From: Pirellula sp.
GTDB taxonomy: Bacteria; Planctomycetota; Planctomycetia; Pirellulales; Pirellulaceae
Direction of reading: 5' to 3'
Assembly (NCBI GenBank): GCA_021300015.1
Contig: JAJTFB010000018.1
Location: forward strand, 1-37,704
DNA: 37,704 nucleotides
Part shown: positions 17,191-25,534 of the stretch, piece after piece
Position numbering within the stretch: the stretch's first letter is position 1
Layout: every line of letters starts with the position of its first letter
Made by a program: the position numbers and the translations under genes
Notes under the pieces: model-generated
Seen by the model: the letters and a program-made list of their open reading frames with translations, nothing else
The model's database searches: none
What the model was told of the DNA's origin: nothing

Positions 17191-17793
17191 ATGGAGCCGA
17201 CCAAAGATCCAGAGGAGGTGGTATTAAGGAATTACGTTCCGAGGGATACACCGGAGAGTGCATATCGAGAGATGCAGGCTTTCCATTACACGCTCGTGGG
17301 CGTTTTTTTGGTGTGGATGTTCGTCCGCGTCTTTTGTGTTTTGGGCACGCAGGTATACCAAGCCAGTGATTTGGCGGTCGCACTGATGCCTGTGGAGATC
17401 CAAATCGGTGCCTTAGGGGCTTTGATCTGCGTTTTGTTCGCTGCGTTCAACTTGGCGGTTTGTTGTGGATTGCTGACAAAAGACGGTTGGGGGTGGTGGA
17501 TTGCATTGGTAGGTATGTTTTGGGCCATTTTCCAGGCGATTGGTGATTCAGTGATTTCGTTGAATTTTGGTTCTTCATCGATGGCATCAACGATCCACGT
17601 ACTGGTTTCCGTTGCGATGGTGCTTTTGGTTGGGTGGTTGATTTATCTCCACCTAAGTCCTTTGATGCGGATACGGTTTGACGTGACGGTGGGAACGGGG
17701 TTTGCCTTGGGCATTGGCTTGGCTGGAGGATTGGTGCTCGGGGTGAGTTTCCTGGCCTTGGTTTGGCAGATGATGCCGCTGCGGGTTTCCTAG
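17191..17793 (+). CDS. small integral membrane protein of unknown function
   Basis: A 200-residue protein from ATG 17191, chosen because a purine-rich AGGGGGGCTTAGG lies directly upstream; the frame is open back to 17146. A 35-residue hydrophilic N-terminus (MEPTKDPEEVVLRNYVPRDT) precedes five hydrophobic segments (about 33-53, 70-97, 103-125, 132-155, 164-190). A Trp/Gly-rich turn, DGWGWWIALVG, lies between segments 2 and 3. I recognise no family. It ends 10 bp from the end of the convergent tRNase Z gene. A palindrome at 17129-17142 may regulate it. Most likely a single-gene unit. Confidence 0.75.
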   Translation: MEPTKDPEEVVLRNYVPRDTPESAYREMQAFHYTLVGVFLVWMFVRVFCVLGTQVYQASDLAVALMPVEIQIGALGALICVLFAAFNLAVCCGLLTKDGWGWWIALVGMFWAIFQAIGDSVISLNFGSSSMASTIHVLVSVAMVLLVGWLIYLHLSPLMRIRFDVTVGTGFALGIGLAGGLVLGVSFLALVWQMMPLRVS

Positions 17794-17803
17794 AATATAG
17801 CTC

Positions 17804-18697
17804 TCAGACCCAGAGTTTCAGTCGGCCTTGCAAGCGTCCTGGGAGTGCTTTGTCGACCCAGCGGTGGATTTGGGGTTTGTTGTAGCGGACGCTGAAGTGA
17901 CCGCAAATGATTTGTTCGTTTTGAAATAGGTCCTTGCGTTCGACGAAGTCATCCAAGTGCATGTGACCATCTTTGTGGATTTTGTCTTTGCGATGATCGG
18001 GGGCCAGGAAGGTCATTTCGGTGATCAGGATTTTGGCGCGTAGCATATCGGGATTACGGTCGAGTCCTGCAGGTGCGGTATCGCCGGTGTAGGCGACAAG
18101 AGGGATTCGCGTCTCGGAGGTCACCTCGACGCCCGAGAGACGCGCGTCTCGGATTTGGTCTCCAGTCCAATTGGCGAATTCGGTTTTGAGTTTTCGTCGT
18201 TTTTCCCAGACGATGAAACCCAATGCGGGGATCGAGTGCTTCATCGCATGGGTTGAGACGACGAGTTCTCGGGACAGTTCGATTTCTTGGTTTTCTCGAA
18301 GTGGCACAAGATCGCAGGGCATCCGCCCTCGGTCGAGTCTTGTGAAGACTTTGAGCATTTGATCGACCGTGGCCATTGCGTAATCGGGCAAATAGAGCGT
18401 GGGCGGTTCCATTTTCATCATCCGTCGTCTAGCGACATAGGCGGGGATTGCGGCGATATGGTCGAGGTGAGAGTGGCTGATGAAGGTCCTTGGTAGGGAC
18501 ATAAAGTCCCAGGGTTGGGCTCCAAGGTCGAATCCTATTTTCAGTTCGGCTACACGCCAGTACGTTTGAACGGCAGCTCGGGAGTAGCCGTCGATAGTCA
18601 ATCCATCGTGATGGAGTTCAAGGGTAGGGGCATTATCGATCGAACCGATGGAGTCGGCCACGGAGTCCTCCTCGATTCCCTTGGTTGTATGGTCCAT
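17804..18697 (-). CDS. tRNase Z-type MBL-fold ribonuclease (short form, plant-like)
   Basis: A 297-residue metallo-beta-lactamase-fold protein. The zinc motif is SHSHLDH with His75, His77, Asp79, His80. Further tRNase Z hallmarks follow in order: THAMKHSIPALGF, the block KLKTEF...GDQI...LSGVEVT, AYTGDT, ITEMTFL, GHMHLDDF and GHFSVRYN, the last corresponding to the terminal HFSxRY motif. From memory, the KLK...GDEI...SGVEIT...GDT block is typical of short plant-type enzymes (Arabidopsis TRZ1-like), which cut the 3' trailer from pre-tRNA. The N-terminal 25 residues are unconserved-looking. It follows the PNP gene by 10 bp, at the end of the ilvB-PNP-PNP run. Alternative: a general MBL hydrolase. 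Confidence 0.8.
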   Translation of the reverse strand: MDHTTKGIEEDSVADSIGSIDNAPTLELHHDGLTIDGYSRAAVQTYWRVAELKIGFDLGAQPWDFMSLPRTFISHSHLDHIAAIPAYVARRRMMKMEPPTLYLPDYAMATVDQMLKVFTRLDRGRMPCDLVPLRENQEIELSRELVVSTHAMKHSIPALGFIVWEKRRKLKTEFANWTGDQIRDARLSGVEVTSETRIPLVAYTGDTAPAGLDRNPDMLRAKILITEMTFLAPDHRKDKIHKDGHMHLDDFVERKDLFQNEQIICGHFSVRYNKPQIHRWVDKALPGRLQGRLKLWV

Positions 18698-18707
18698 TGT
18701 GGATCGT

Positions 18708-19655
18708 TTAGTGGTTACGGTTGGTAGTTGAAAAGTACTTCGATGCGATCTTGGAGACTAGGGGTTCGAGTCTGGACCGAGCCATAGAGGACCAGGCGAG
18801 TACATCGTTGTGTTCGGTAGCAGTCGGGATATCAGGGTTGGCGACGTTGGTTACGACGGAAAAGGCCAGGACGGGGATGCCGAGTTGCATCGCTAGGATC
18901 GATTCGGGGACGGTGCTCATTCCGACGATATCTGCTCCTAAGCGTCCGAAGGCGCGGTACTCGGCCCGGGTTTCGTAGTTGGGGCCGAGGGTAGCAAGGT
19001 AGGTCGCACAGGGCAGGGCAAATCCCAGTTCCTCGGCGGTTTCTTGGGCTTTGGCCAACCATCGAGCGTCGTAGGTCCTGTCATGCCTCATGAGGATAGA
19101 GCCGGACGAATCGTGGGGGTTCGGTGATTTTGTCGATTGAAAAAGCCAATTGATGTGCGAATCGATCGCGACGACCTGGCCGCTGTGGAATCTTGGGGTG
19201 ATCCCACCTGAAGCGTTCGAGAGGATAAGCAGTTCGATGCCCAGTTCCAAGACGGTGCGCAGGGGTCTTAGGGATTCTTCGAGCGACCAGCCTTCGTACA
19301 GATGGCATCGGCCCTGGAGCACGGCCACTTGGGCTCCTTCTAGGAGTCCGAGGACGAGTTGTCCGGAGTGACCGGCGACCTTCGGTTCGGGGAAACCGGG
19401 GATATCTCGATAAGCGATCTTCGTGGGCTGTTCGATGGCCTCTGCGAGGTCACCTAGGCCGCTACCGAGGACGATTCCGATACGGGGTCGGAAGGACCGA
19501 TGACGATTCTGGATCCATTGGGTCGCAGCGCAAGGTTCCGGCGCAATGTCCGGTCGGACTGGCAATCGATGAGAGATGGTGGAAGACTCCCTAGGGTGTC
19601 GCTCAAGGCGTTCAGCGGCGTTGTGCGTTGCGTTTTGCGTCGCGTTCGAGGACAC
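18708..19655 (-). CDS. purine nucleoside phosphorylase (Asn-type paralog)
   Basis: A trimeric-class PNP splitting purine nucleosides with phosphate. Phosphate site: VLGSGLGDL (62-70), VAGHSGQL, GRCHLYEG (115-122). Base site: NYETRAEYR with Glu232 and FSVVTN with Asn270; Glu plus Asn is the pair specifying 6-oxopurines (inosine, guanosine). GADIVGMSTVPE is conserved. The N-terminal 55 residues are unusual, and the first 15 are encoded inside the end of the upstream PNP gene (44-bp overlap), so the true start may be a later non-ATG codon. It is second of two PNP genes in a row and followed by the tRNase Z gene after 10 bp. The two proteins share the fold but are clearly diverged. Confidence 0.9.
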   Translation of the reverse strand: MSSNATQNATHNAAERLERHPRESSTISHRLPVRPDIAPEPCAATQWIQNRHRSFRPRIGIVLGSGLGDLAEAIEQPTKIAYRDIPGFPEPKVAGHSGQLVLGLLEGAQVAVLQGRCHLYEGWSLEESLRPLRTVLELGIELLILSNASGGITPRFHSGQVVAIDSHINWLFQSTKSPNPHDSSGSILMRHDRTYDARWLAKAQETAEELGFALPCATYLATLGPNYETRAEYRAFGRLGADIVGMSTVPESILAMQLGIPVLAFSVVTNVANPDIPTATEHNDVLAWSSMARSRLEPLVSKIASKYFSTTNRNH

Positions 19656-20457
19656 CGCTCAGGAGGGTGGTCAGACGCGGTTCGGCATCGTTGGCCACGG
19701 CGATGATTTTCGCGACATCGGCCGCTTCGAGCGCATCGGGCAGGCACATATCGGTGATCACAGAGAATCCGACGGTTCGCATTTGACTATGGACCGCGAC
19801 GATCACTTCTGGGACGGTGGACATGCCGACGACATCGGCCCCGATTTGCCTTAGGAAGCGGTATTCGGCTCGCGTTTCGAGGTTTGGCCCCGAGACGGCG
19901 ACGAAGACGCCTTGGTGGGCCACGATATCGGCGCTTCGAGCGATGCTCAAAGCATCCTTGATCAGTACCGGATCGTAGGGTTGACTCATATCGGGGAAAC
20001 GCGGACCGAGTCGATCGTCGTTGATCCCGATCAAGGGGTTTGCCCCCATGAGATTGATGTGGTCTTCGATGAGCATGATGTCGCCTGCTTGGAAGTTTGG
20101 GTTCATGCCGCCGCAGGCATTCGAGACCATAAGAAGTTCTGCGCCGAGGGCTTTCATCACGCGCACCGGCAGGGTGATTTGATCTAATCGGTAGCCTTCG
20201 TACATGTGGAAGCGACCTTCCATGGCCACAACTGGAACTTGGCCGAGCAGCCCGCATATCAATCTTCCACGGTGGCTCGTGGCCGTAGATCTCAGGAAGT
20301 GGGGGATCTGCGCGTAATCGAACTCGGCTTGAACATCGATTTTCGAGACCAAGGGCCCAAGACCGGTACCCAGGATGATACCTGCATGGGGCGTATGATC
20401 CCAGGACTTGCGAATCAGGGCACAAGCCTCTTGGATTTTGTCGTATAGGTCGAGCAT
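19612..20457 (-). CDS. purine nucleoside phosphorylase (Asp-type paralog)
   Basis: A second trimeric-class PNP, 281 residues with a normal start. Phosphate site: ILGTGLGPL (28-36), TSHRGRL, EGRFHMYEG (80-88). NACGGMNP and GADVVGMSTVPEVIVA are typical. The base site has Glu198 (NLETRAEYR), but the next key position is Asp236 (FSVITDMCLPDAL) where 6-oxopurine enzymes have Asn. An Asp here is found in 5'-methylthioadenosine phosphorylases and, when engineered into human PNP, widens use to 6-aminopurines, so adenosine-type substrates are possible. It starts 10 bp after the ilvB stop, so it is probably translated from the ilvB transcript. Confidence 0.92.
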   Translation of the reverse strand: MLDLYDKIQEACALIRKSWDHTPHAGIILGTGLGPLVSKIDVQAEFDYAQIPHFLRSTATSHRGRLICGLLGQVPVVAMEGRFHMYEGYRLDQITLPVRVMKALGAELLMVSNACGGMNPNFQAGDIMLIEDHINLMGANPLIGINDDRLGPRFPDMSQPYDPVLIKDALSIARSADIVAHQGVFVAVSGPNLETRAEYRFLRQIGADVVGMSTVPEVIVAVHSQMRTVGFSVITDMCLPDALEAADVAKIIAVANDAEPRLTTLLSGVLERDAKRNAQRR

Positions 20458-20467
20458 TATGTGCCTT

Positions 20468-22249
20468 TTAGCGAAGGATCATGTCGTCGACGGTTCGACC
20501 CGAGGGGATCATCGGCAGGACATGTTCTTGGTAGGGGACTTGGACGTCTAGGACGAAGGGTCCAGGGTATTGGATCATTTCGAGCAATGCCGATTCGAGA
20601 TCGGATTTGTTCCGAACGGTGGCAGCACCGCAACCGAAGCCTTTCGCGATACCGACGAAGTCTGGGTAACGGTTTTCGGCGTAGGTGTGGGCGATGGTCG
20701 AGCCCTCGCCTCGAGCTTCTTCGTGGTCGATCGGTCCCAAGTAGGTGTGTGCGCGGTTCGAGCCCATGAATCGGTCTTCCCATTGGACGACCATACCAAG
20801 GTGTTGGTTGTTGAGCAGGAGGACCTTGACGGGTAGTTTTTCGCAATGGAGCGTTGCAAGTTCTTGGATATTCATTTGGAAGGATCCGTCGCCGTCGATA
20901 TCGATTACCAGGGCATCCTTGTGGGCTGCTTGGACTCCCATCGCCGCAGGGAGCCCAAAGCCCATGGTTCCCAATCCGCTGCTGCTGAGCCAAGTTCGAG
21001 GCTTTCGGAACTTGAAGAACTGAGCGGCCCACATTTGATGTTGGCCTACGCCCACGGTGACGTAGGTTTCTCGGTCGATCGTCATATCCGAGAGGGTTCG
21101 GATCGCATGCTGTTGCAAGATGCCATCGAAGTCCTGGTCGTATTGGAAGGGGAACTTGGCCTTGAGATCCTTGCAATGATCGACCCAAGGTTGGATGTTT
21201 TCGGGGGGCTCGATGATTTTGTTCAGTTCGCCAAGAGCAAAGCGGATGTCGCTTCGTACGGCGATGTGGGCGACTTTGTTTTTGTTCAGTTCCGAGGCGT
21301 CGACATCGACGTGGACGATCTTGGCATTTTTGGCAAACGAAGCCAGATGGCCGGTAACGCGATCGTCGAAACGCACGCCCAGTGCAAGGAGCAAATCGCA
21401 ATCGCGGACTGCGTAATTTGCATAGGCAGCACCATGCATTCCTAACATATCCAAGCACAAGGGATCTTCGGCTGGGAAAACGCCCAAGCCCATGACCGTC
21501 ATGACGACGGGGATTCCGGTTTTCTTGGCGAATTCCCGAAGCTCCTCCGAAGCCTCAGCAGTAACGATCCCACCCCCGCAATAAATCACTGGTTTTTTGC
21601 TATGGCGGATTGCTGCTGCGATTTGGCGGATTTGTTCGGGGTGGGCATTGGGGTGTTTGGTCGGGGAGTAGCCCGGAAGGTTCATAGGAACATCCCAGTC
21701 GACTTCGCAAGAATCCAATTGCACATCTTTGGGCATGTCGATCAGGACCGGGCCTGGGCGGCCTGTTGTGGCGATGAAAAAAGCTTCCTTCATCACCCGT
21801 GCGACATCCTCGACTTTGGTGACCAAGTAGTGGTGTTTGGTGATACCACGGCAGATTTCGACGATTGGAGTTTCCTGAAAGGCGTCGGTTCCGATCACCG
21901 CCGTCGGGACTTGGCCGGTGATAGCAATCAGGGGGATGCTATCGAGTTTTGCATCGGCGATGGCTGTAACGAGGTTGGTAGCACCTGGCCCGCTCGTTGC
22001 CATAACGACCCCGACTTTGCCCGTCGAGCGCGCGATCCCTTGCGAGGCAAAGGCGCCCCCTTGCTCGTGCCGAGGCAAAATCGTCCGAAGTTTTCCCTCG
22101 TATTTCGTTAGCGACTGGTGCATGGGCATCGAGCACCCCCCGGGATAGGCAAACACGATCTCGACTCCGTGATCGACCAGAGACTTCACGACGATGTCGG
22201 CTCCCGTCATGACGGGGTTTTTTCGTTCGGTGGGTGCTGGGATCGTCAT
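20468..22249 (-). CDS. ilvB: acetolactate synthase, large (catalytic) subunit
   Basis: A thiamine diphosphate and FAD enzyme (593 residues) for the first common step of branched-chain amino acid synthesis: two pyruvate to acetolactate, or pyruvate plus 2-oxobutyrate. The catalytic Glu62 lies in [27 protein letters not shown], the FAD domain ([14 protein letters not shown]) and the ThDP/Mg motif GDGSFQMN (around 450-457) are present. The N-terminal part contains [18 protein letters not shown] stands at good distance before the ATG. The regulatory subunit ilvN and ilvC are not next to it; instead two PNP genes and a tRNase Z follow with 10-bp gaps. A 436-bp upstream region offers room for control. 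Confidence 0.95.
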   Translation of the reverse strand: MTIPAPTERKNPVMTGADIVVKSLVDHGVEIVFAYPGGCSMPMHQSLTKYEGKLRTILPRHEQGGAFASQGIARSTGKVGVVMATSGPGATNLVTAIADAKLDSIPLIAITGQVPTAVIGTDAFQETPIVEICRGITKHHYLVTKVEDVARVMKEAFFIATTGRPGPVLIDMPKDVQLDSCEVDWDVPMNLPGYSPTKHPNAHPEQIRQIAAAIRHSKKPVIYCGGGIVTAEASEELREFAKKTGIPVVMTVMGLGVFPAEDPLCLDMLGMHGAAYANYAVRDCDLLLALGVRFDDRVTGHLASFAKNAKIVHVDVDASELNKNKVAHIAVRSDIRFALGELNKIIEPPENIQPWVDHCKDLKAKFPFQYDQDFDGILQQHAIRTLSDMTIDRETYVTVGVGQHQMWAAQFFKFRKPRTWLSSSGLGTMGFGLPAAMGVQAAHKDALVIDIDGDGSFQMNIQELATLHCEKLPVKVLLLNNQHLGMVVQWEDRFMGSNRAHTYLGPIDHEEARGEGSTIAHTYAENRYPDFVGIAKGFGCGAATVRNKSDLESALLEMIQYPGPFVLDVQVPYQEHVLPMIPSGRTVDDMILR

Positions 22250-22685
22250 CAGGGCTCTCCGTAGGAAATTCGGTGTTTTTTGTCGATCGATTTGCGAAAT
22301 CGGGGACTATGGTTGCCCCGCACGCTGCCTGGGGTGAAAACTATAGCATTAGGAGGAAAAAAGGTCGAACCGAGATTCGCAATGAGCCGGCCCGATTTCT
22401 TGTCGGAGACTTGATCAGATGCCAATCCAGGTGCGACATATTGGCGTAGCTTGCGACGAAGTGTCGCGTCAAGTTGTTTGTTTTTGTCCAGAGGGTTTGG
22501 AGCAAACGGCTTGAAATCCAGACCATATCTCTTTTTTTGGGTTTGTGTTTTTTGGTACGGAAACTGCTCCAGGTGAGTAATAGAACTCCAGGTCCAATTC
22601 ACCTCGATCCTTGCTCCGGGCATCATTAACCTCCCAACCGGTTTTGATGGCGAGAATCGACTACAGGTGCGGACCTGGAGTTTTT
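22250..22685. other. 436-bp gene-free stretch upstream of ilvB
   Basis: Lies between the ilvB start and the end of the NtrC-type gene. It holds, from the ilvB side: the ilvB ribosome site; a TATAGT on the minus strand (about 22340-22345), a possible -10 box without a good -35; the GCGAC palindrome (22453-22467) with a TTGACG next to it; and the long inverted repeat at 22582-22687. No leader peptide rich in Leu, Val or Ile was seen. Confidence 0.6.
22453..22467. promoter_or_regulatory. palindrome GCGACGAAGTGTCGC upstream of ilvB
   Basis: A GCGAC-N5-GTCGC dyad, 12 of 14 bases identical to the palindrome at 17129-17142. A further TGTCGC half lies nearby on the minus strand (about 22433-22438). 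TTGACG on the minus strand overlaps the site, which suits an operator at a -35 element. The regulator is unknown. Confidence 0.35.
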
Positions 22686-22687
22686 TT
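22582..22687. terminator. long branched inverted repeat with a T-run, next to the NtrC gene stop
   Basis: Outer arms AACTCCAGGTCC (22584-22595) and GGACCTGGAGTT (22671-22682) are perfect complements. Inside, CACCT/AGGTG (22600-22604, 22665-22669), CGAT/ATCG (22605-22608, 22656-22659), CATCA/TGATG (22621-22625, 22645-22649) and AACC/GGTT can pair in nested order. On the plus strand the right arm runs into seven T (22681-22687); on the minus strand it starts right at the stop codon of the response regulator gene. It could end the two-component transcript, block plus-strand transcription towards that gene, or be a structured RNA. An extra CTCCAGGTG lies just outside at 22567-22575. Confidence 0.6.
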
Positions 22688-24023
22688 ATTCGATGTCCCA
22701 GAGTTTGAGCTTCCTCTGGAGTGTACGTACGGAGATACCCAGGGTGTGAGCGGCGTGGGTTCGGTTTCCGAACGACTTTTTCAGGGCCGAAAGGATGGCT
22801 TCTTTTTCCAGATCGTGGAGGTTGAAGGTTCCTTGGTTGGGGTGGTGCTGTTCGCTCGAGGGGTTTCCGCTGAGGTATTTGGGGAGATTTCGCAGGGTCA
22901 AGATGCCTTCGTCCCCCATGACGAGCATGTTTTCGATGACGTTGCGCAGTTGCCGAACGTTGCCTGGCCACTCGTAGGCTTGGAGATAGTCGAGCAATTC
23001 CGGAGCGACTTGCGGGCATGGACGCAGATGTCTTTTGGCGCAATCGGCCAGGAAGTGATTGACCAGGATGGGGATATCGTCGGGACGTTTTCGAAGGGGT
23101 GGAAGTTCGATGGTAAGGACATTCAGGCGGTGGTAGAGGTCGATGCGAAATTCCCCATCTTGGACCATTTCTGGAAGTTCTCGGCTTGTTGCAGCAATGA
23201 GCCGAATATCGACGTTGGACTCGACGCTTGAGCCAACCGGGGCGAACGAATAGGTTTCCAGGACCCGCAGGAGTTTGGGCTGTAGGGTTTGAGGCAGGTC
23301 GCCGATTTCGTCCATAAACAAAGTTCCTTGATCGGCTGCTCGGAACCTTCCTTCTCGGGGTTCGGTCGCGCCGGTGAAGGCTCCACGAACATACCCGAAC
23401 AATTCCGACTCGATCAAGGAATCAGGAAGTGCTGTCACATTGACGGCGACAAAGGGCTTCCTTCGACGGCGACTGTTGTCGTGGATTGCCGAAGCGACGA
23501 GTTCCTTGCCGGTGCCGGATTCGCCTATGATCAGAACGGTCGCATCGGATACGGATACTTTTCGGATTTGATCAAAGACTTCTCGCATTTCGGCTGACTG
23601 CCCGATCATTCGACCGATTCCGCCCTCATCGATGGCGTTTTGCTGTTGGGCTCGAGCCCTCATGGGCAAGTAGCGATTTAAAAGAAGCAGCAGTTCGTCG
23701 GGCTTGAGCGGTTTGGTGAGATAATCTGAAGCACCGAGTTTCATGGCTTCGACGGCCGAATGAATGTCTCCGTAGGCGGTCATCATGAGTACGGGGACCG
23801 ATGGTTTGGCCTGGCGCCATTCCTTGAGCACCGCCATGCCGTCATCGGCTCCGAGCCTCAAGTCGCAAACGACCAAGTCCACGGGGGCTTTGAATGCGTC
23901 GATGGCTTCGGGGCGGTTGCTCGCTGGAATGGTGTTGTAGCCTTCGGTCTTGAGCAAACGAGAAAGGGCTTCTCTTTCTCGAACTTGGTCTTCGACCACC
24001 AGAATTGTAAGCGCTGAGTGCAT
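22686..24023 (-). CDS. NtrC-family sigma-54-dependent response regulator
   Basis: 445 residues in three domains. The receiver (1-120) has acidic pocket Glu11/Asp12, phospho-acceptor Asp54, Thr82 and Lys104. The AAA+ domain (about 137-370) has Walker A GESGTGKE (167-174), the sigma-54 contact loop GAFTGA (214-219) and Walker B TLFMDEIGDL (234-243). The Fis-type helix-turn-helix is at the C-terminus (about 410-442, NRTHAAHTLGISVRTLQRKL). It activates sigma-54 promoters when phosphorylated, very likely by the kinase encoded 36 bp upstream. No sigma-54 promoter (GG-N10-GC type) was recognised in nearby intergenic regions, so the targets are unknown. The gene ends against a long inverted repeat. 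Confidence 0.96.
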   Translation of the reverse strand: MHSALTILVVEDQVREREALSRLLKTEGYNTIPASNRPEAIDAFKAPVDLVVCDLRLGADDGMAVLKEWRQAKPSVPVLMMTAYGDIHSAVEAMKLGASDYLTKPLKPDELLLLLNRYLPMRARAQQQNAIDEGGIGRMIGQSAEMREVFDQIRKVSVSDATVLIIGESGTGKELVASAIHDNSRRRRKPFVAVNVTALPDSLIESELFGYVRGAFTGATEPREGRFRAADQGTLFMDEIGDLPQTLQPKLLRVLETYSFAPVGSSVESNVDIRLIAATSRELPEMVQDGEFRIDLYHRLNVLTIELPPLRKRPDDIPILVNHFLADCAKRHLRPCPQVAPELLDYLQAYEWPGNVRQLRNVIENMLVMGDEGILTLRNLPKYLSGNPSSEQHHPNQGTFNLHDLEKEAILSALKKSFGNRTHAAHTLGISVRTLQRKLKLWDIE

Positions 24024-24059
24024 AAAACCGGTCGGTATGGGTTGGGGTAAAAAACTGGT

Positions 24060-25472
24060 CTAACTCTTGGCCTCAAGAATGGAGACTTCCTGAAGTTTGG
24101 ATTGAAATCGTAGGGTAAATCGCATTCCTCCGAAACGACTGCTTCGTTGGCATGAGATACTCCCACCGGTGGCTTCAATCAGGTTTTTGACGACGGCCAA
24201 GCCCAACCCTGCGCCGTCTTGGTGCGTGCTGTAAAAGGGTTCGAAAATCTTTTCGAACAGGTTCGAAGTGACCCCAGGCCCAGAGTCTTCTATGGCCAGG
24301 ATCACCGATTGAGAATCGGTGTGAAGATGCAGATGGATCAAGCCACCTTCTGGCATGGCTTGTCTAGCATTTTGTAGAAGATTGATCAGGATCTGCCGAA
24401 AGTACTTTCTGGAGACCTTTCCTATCGCATTTTGCTCCGGAAACTGGTAGTCGATCTGGATTTGGTGCAGATCATGAGTGGATTTCATGAAGCTAAGGAT
24501 CGATTGGATTTCGGTGTCGAAATTCAGCCAGTTTTCTTGGTTTTCGTCGGCTTTGACAAATCCTAGCAGTTGTCCGATGAGCTCATTGACACGTTCGATC
24601 TCACAGACCGATTCGTGGATCATGACCAGAGCTTCCTTCTGATCGATCGGTGAATCTCCTCGGATGATTTTTTCAGAAGTGAACAAATTAAGCCGAATCG
24701 AGTTCAGAGGATTTCTCAATTCATGGGCCATACTGACGACCAGTTTACTCAGATCCGCTAATCTTCTGGTCTCGGATGTCTTGAGGGCTTGTTCGAGTTC
24801 CTGGGTGTGGGTTCCGAGTCGGAAAAGAAAAAGAGCGGTGGTCGCAACGATCAAGCTCATGGCAGAAAGGATCGCAAGCCAAACGAGCCATCGATTGCGC
24901 GTCGATGCGCTGATTCGATCCTCTAGCCATTGACCGGGGATCGCTGTACGGTAGGTTGCGATCCGGTGATTATTCAGTTCGACTGGAAGTCCGACCTCAA
25001 CGGCTGTCGTTGAATTGCGACCTTGCCCTAGGGAGATGCGTCGAATGGATTTTGGAAAGCCATCGATGGAAACCGAACTTCCATTCGTCAGGATGCTAAG
25101 GTCGGTTTTTGAAGAAAACGCCAAAACCGAGCCAGACGAGTCCTCGATCGCCGCGTAGAGGCGATCGGGTTTCGATGCGATCATTCGCGTCCAGTGATCG
25201 ACCAGCCAATCGGTAACGTTCGGAGCGGAGAATTGCTCGAGGCTTTTTCCTTGCCGCAAATCGCTCTCAATCCGTACAACCGTCCGTTCGACGTGGGATT
25301 GTAAGTTGGCGATTTCGGAGGCTAAAATCAGTTGCTTCTGCCTCTGAAGGTCGTTCCACAAACCAGCGACACAGACCCCAACGACCATCAAAAAGGCGAC
25401 AAAAATACCGAGCATCGGCAAGCGGCGAAGTCGAGCAAGGGCCTGGTCTTTTTTTGGCGGTTTTTGATTCAT
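24060..25472 (-). CDS. sensor histidine kinase, two TM helices
   Basis: 470 residues from ATG 25472; an upstream ATG at 25523 is in frame but adds an Arg-rich extension overlapping the divergent gene's control region. TM1 (about 18-40) and TM2 (about 196-217) flank a periplasmic sensor of about 155 residues with a coiled N-terminal part and a possible double-Cache or PAS-like fold (LYAAIEDSSGSVLAFSS). The HisKA motif is MAHELRNPLNS with His250. The ATPase has N-box NLLQNARQ (Asn368), DSGPG (396-400) and GAGLGL (420-425). This is the usual partner type for NtrC regulators (ZraS/AtoS-like). The input signal is unknown. Divergent from the 25535 gene, with 62 bp between starts. Confidence 0.94.
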   Translation of the reverse strand: MNQKPPKKDQALARLRRLPMLGIFVAFLMVVGVCVAGLWNDLQRQKQLILASEIANLQSHVERTVVRIESDLRQGKSLEQFSAPNVTDWLVDHWTRMIASKPDRLYAAIEDSSGSVLAFSSKTDLSILTNGSSVSIDGFPKSIRRISLGQGRNSTTAVEVGLPVELNNHRIATYRTAIPGQWLEDRISASTRNRWLVWLAILSAMSLIVATTALFLFRLGTHTQELEQALKTSETRRLADLSKLVVSMAHELRNPLNSIRLNLFTSEKIIRGDSPIDQKEALVMIHESVCEIERVNELIGQLLGFVKADENQENWLNFDTEIQSILSFMKSTHDLHQIQIDYQFPEQNAIGKVSRKYFRQILINLLQNARQAMPEGGLIHLHLHTDSQSVILAIEDSGPGVTSNLFEKIFEPFYSTHQDGAGLGLAVVKNLIEATGGSISCQRSSRFGGMRFTLRFQSKLQEVSILEAKS

Positions 25473-25534
25473 GTTGCACAAGCTCCGACGATTTCGACTT
25501 CTCGGACGAGCATTATGCTTCATACTTTCGAATT

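Noticed and set aside
20457..21458. 333-codon minus-strand frame
   Set aside because: Overlaps ilvB in another frame and is extremely rich in Arg and Pro, the usual sign of a shadow frame in GC-rich DNA.
22249..23043. 264-codon minus-strand frame crossing the ilvB upstream region
   Set aside because: Half of it lies in the NtrC gene in another frame and half crosses the inverted repeat; no ribosome site and a basic low-complexity product.
22611..23231. 206-codon plus-strand frame
   Set aside because: Antisense to the NtrC AAA+ and HTH coding region and starting inside the inverted repeat; no independent support.
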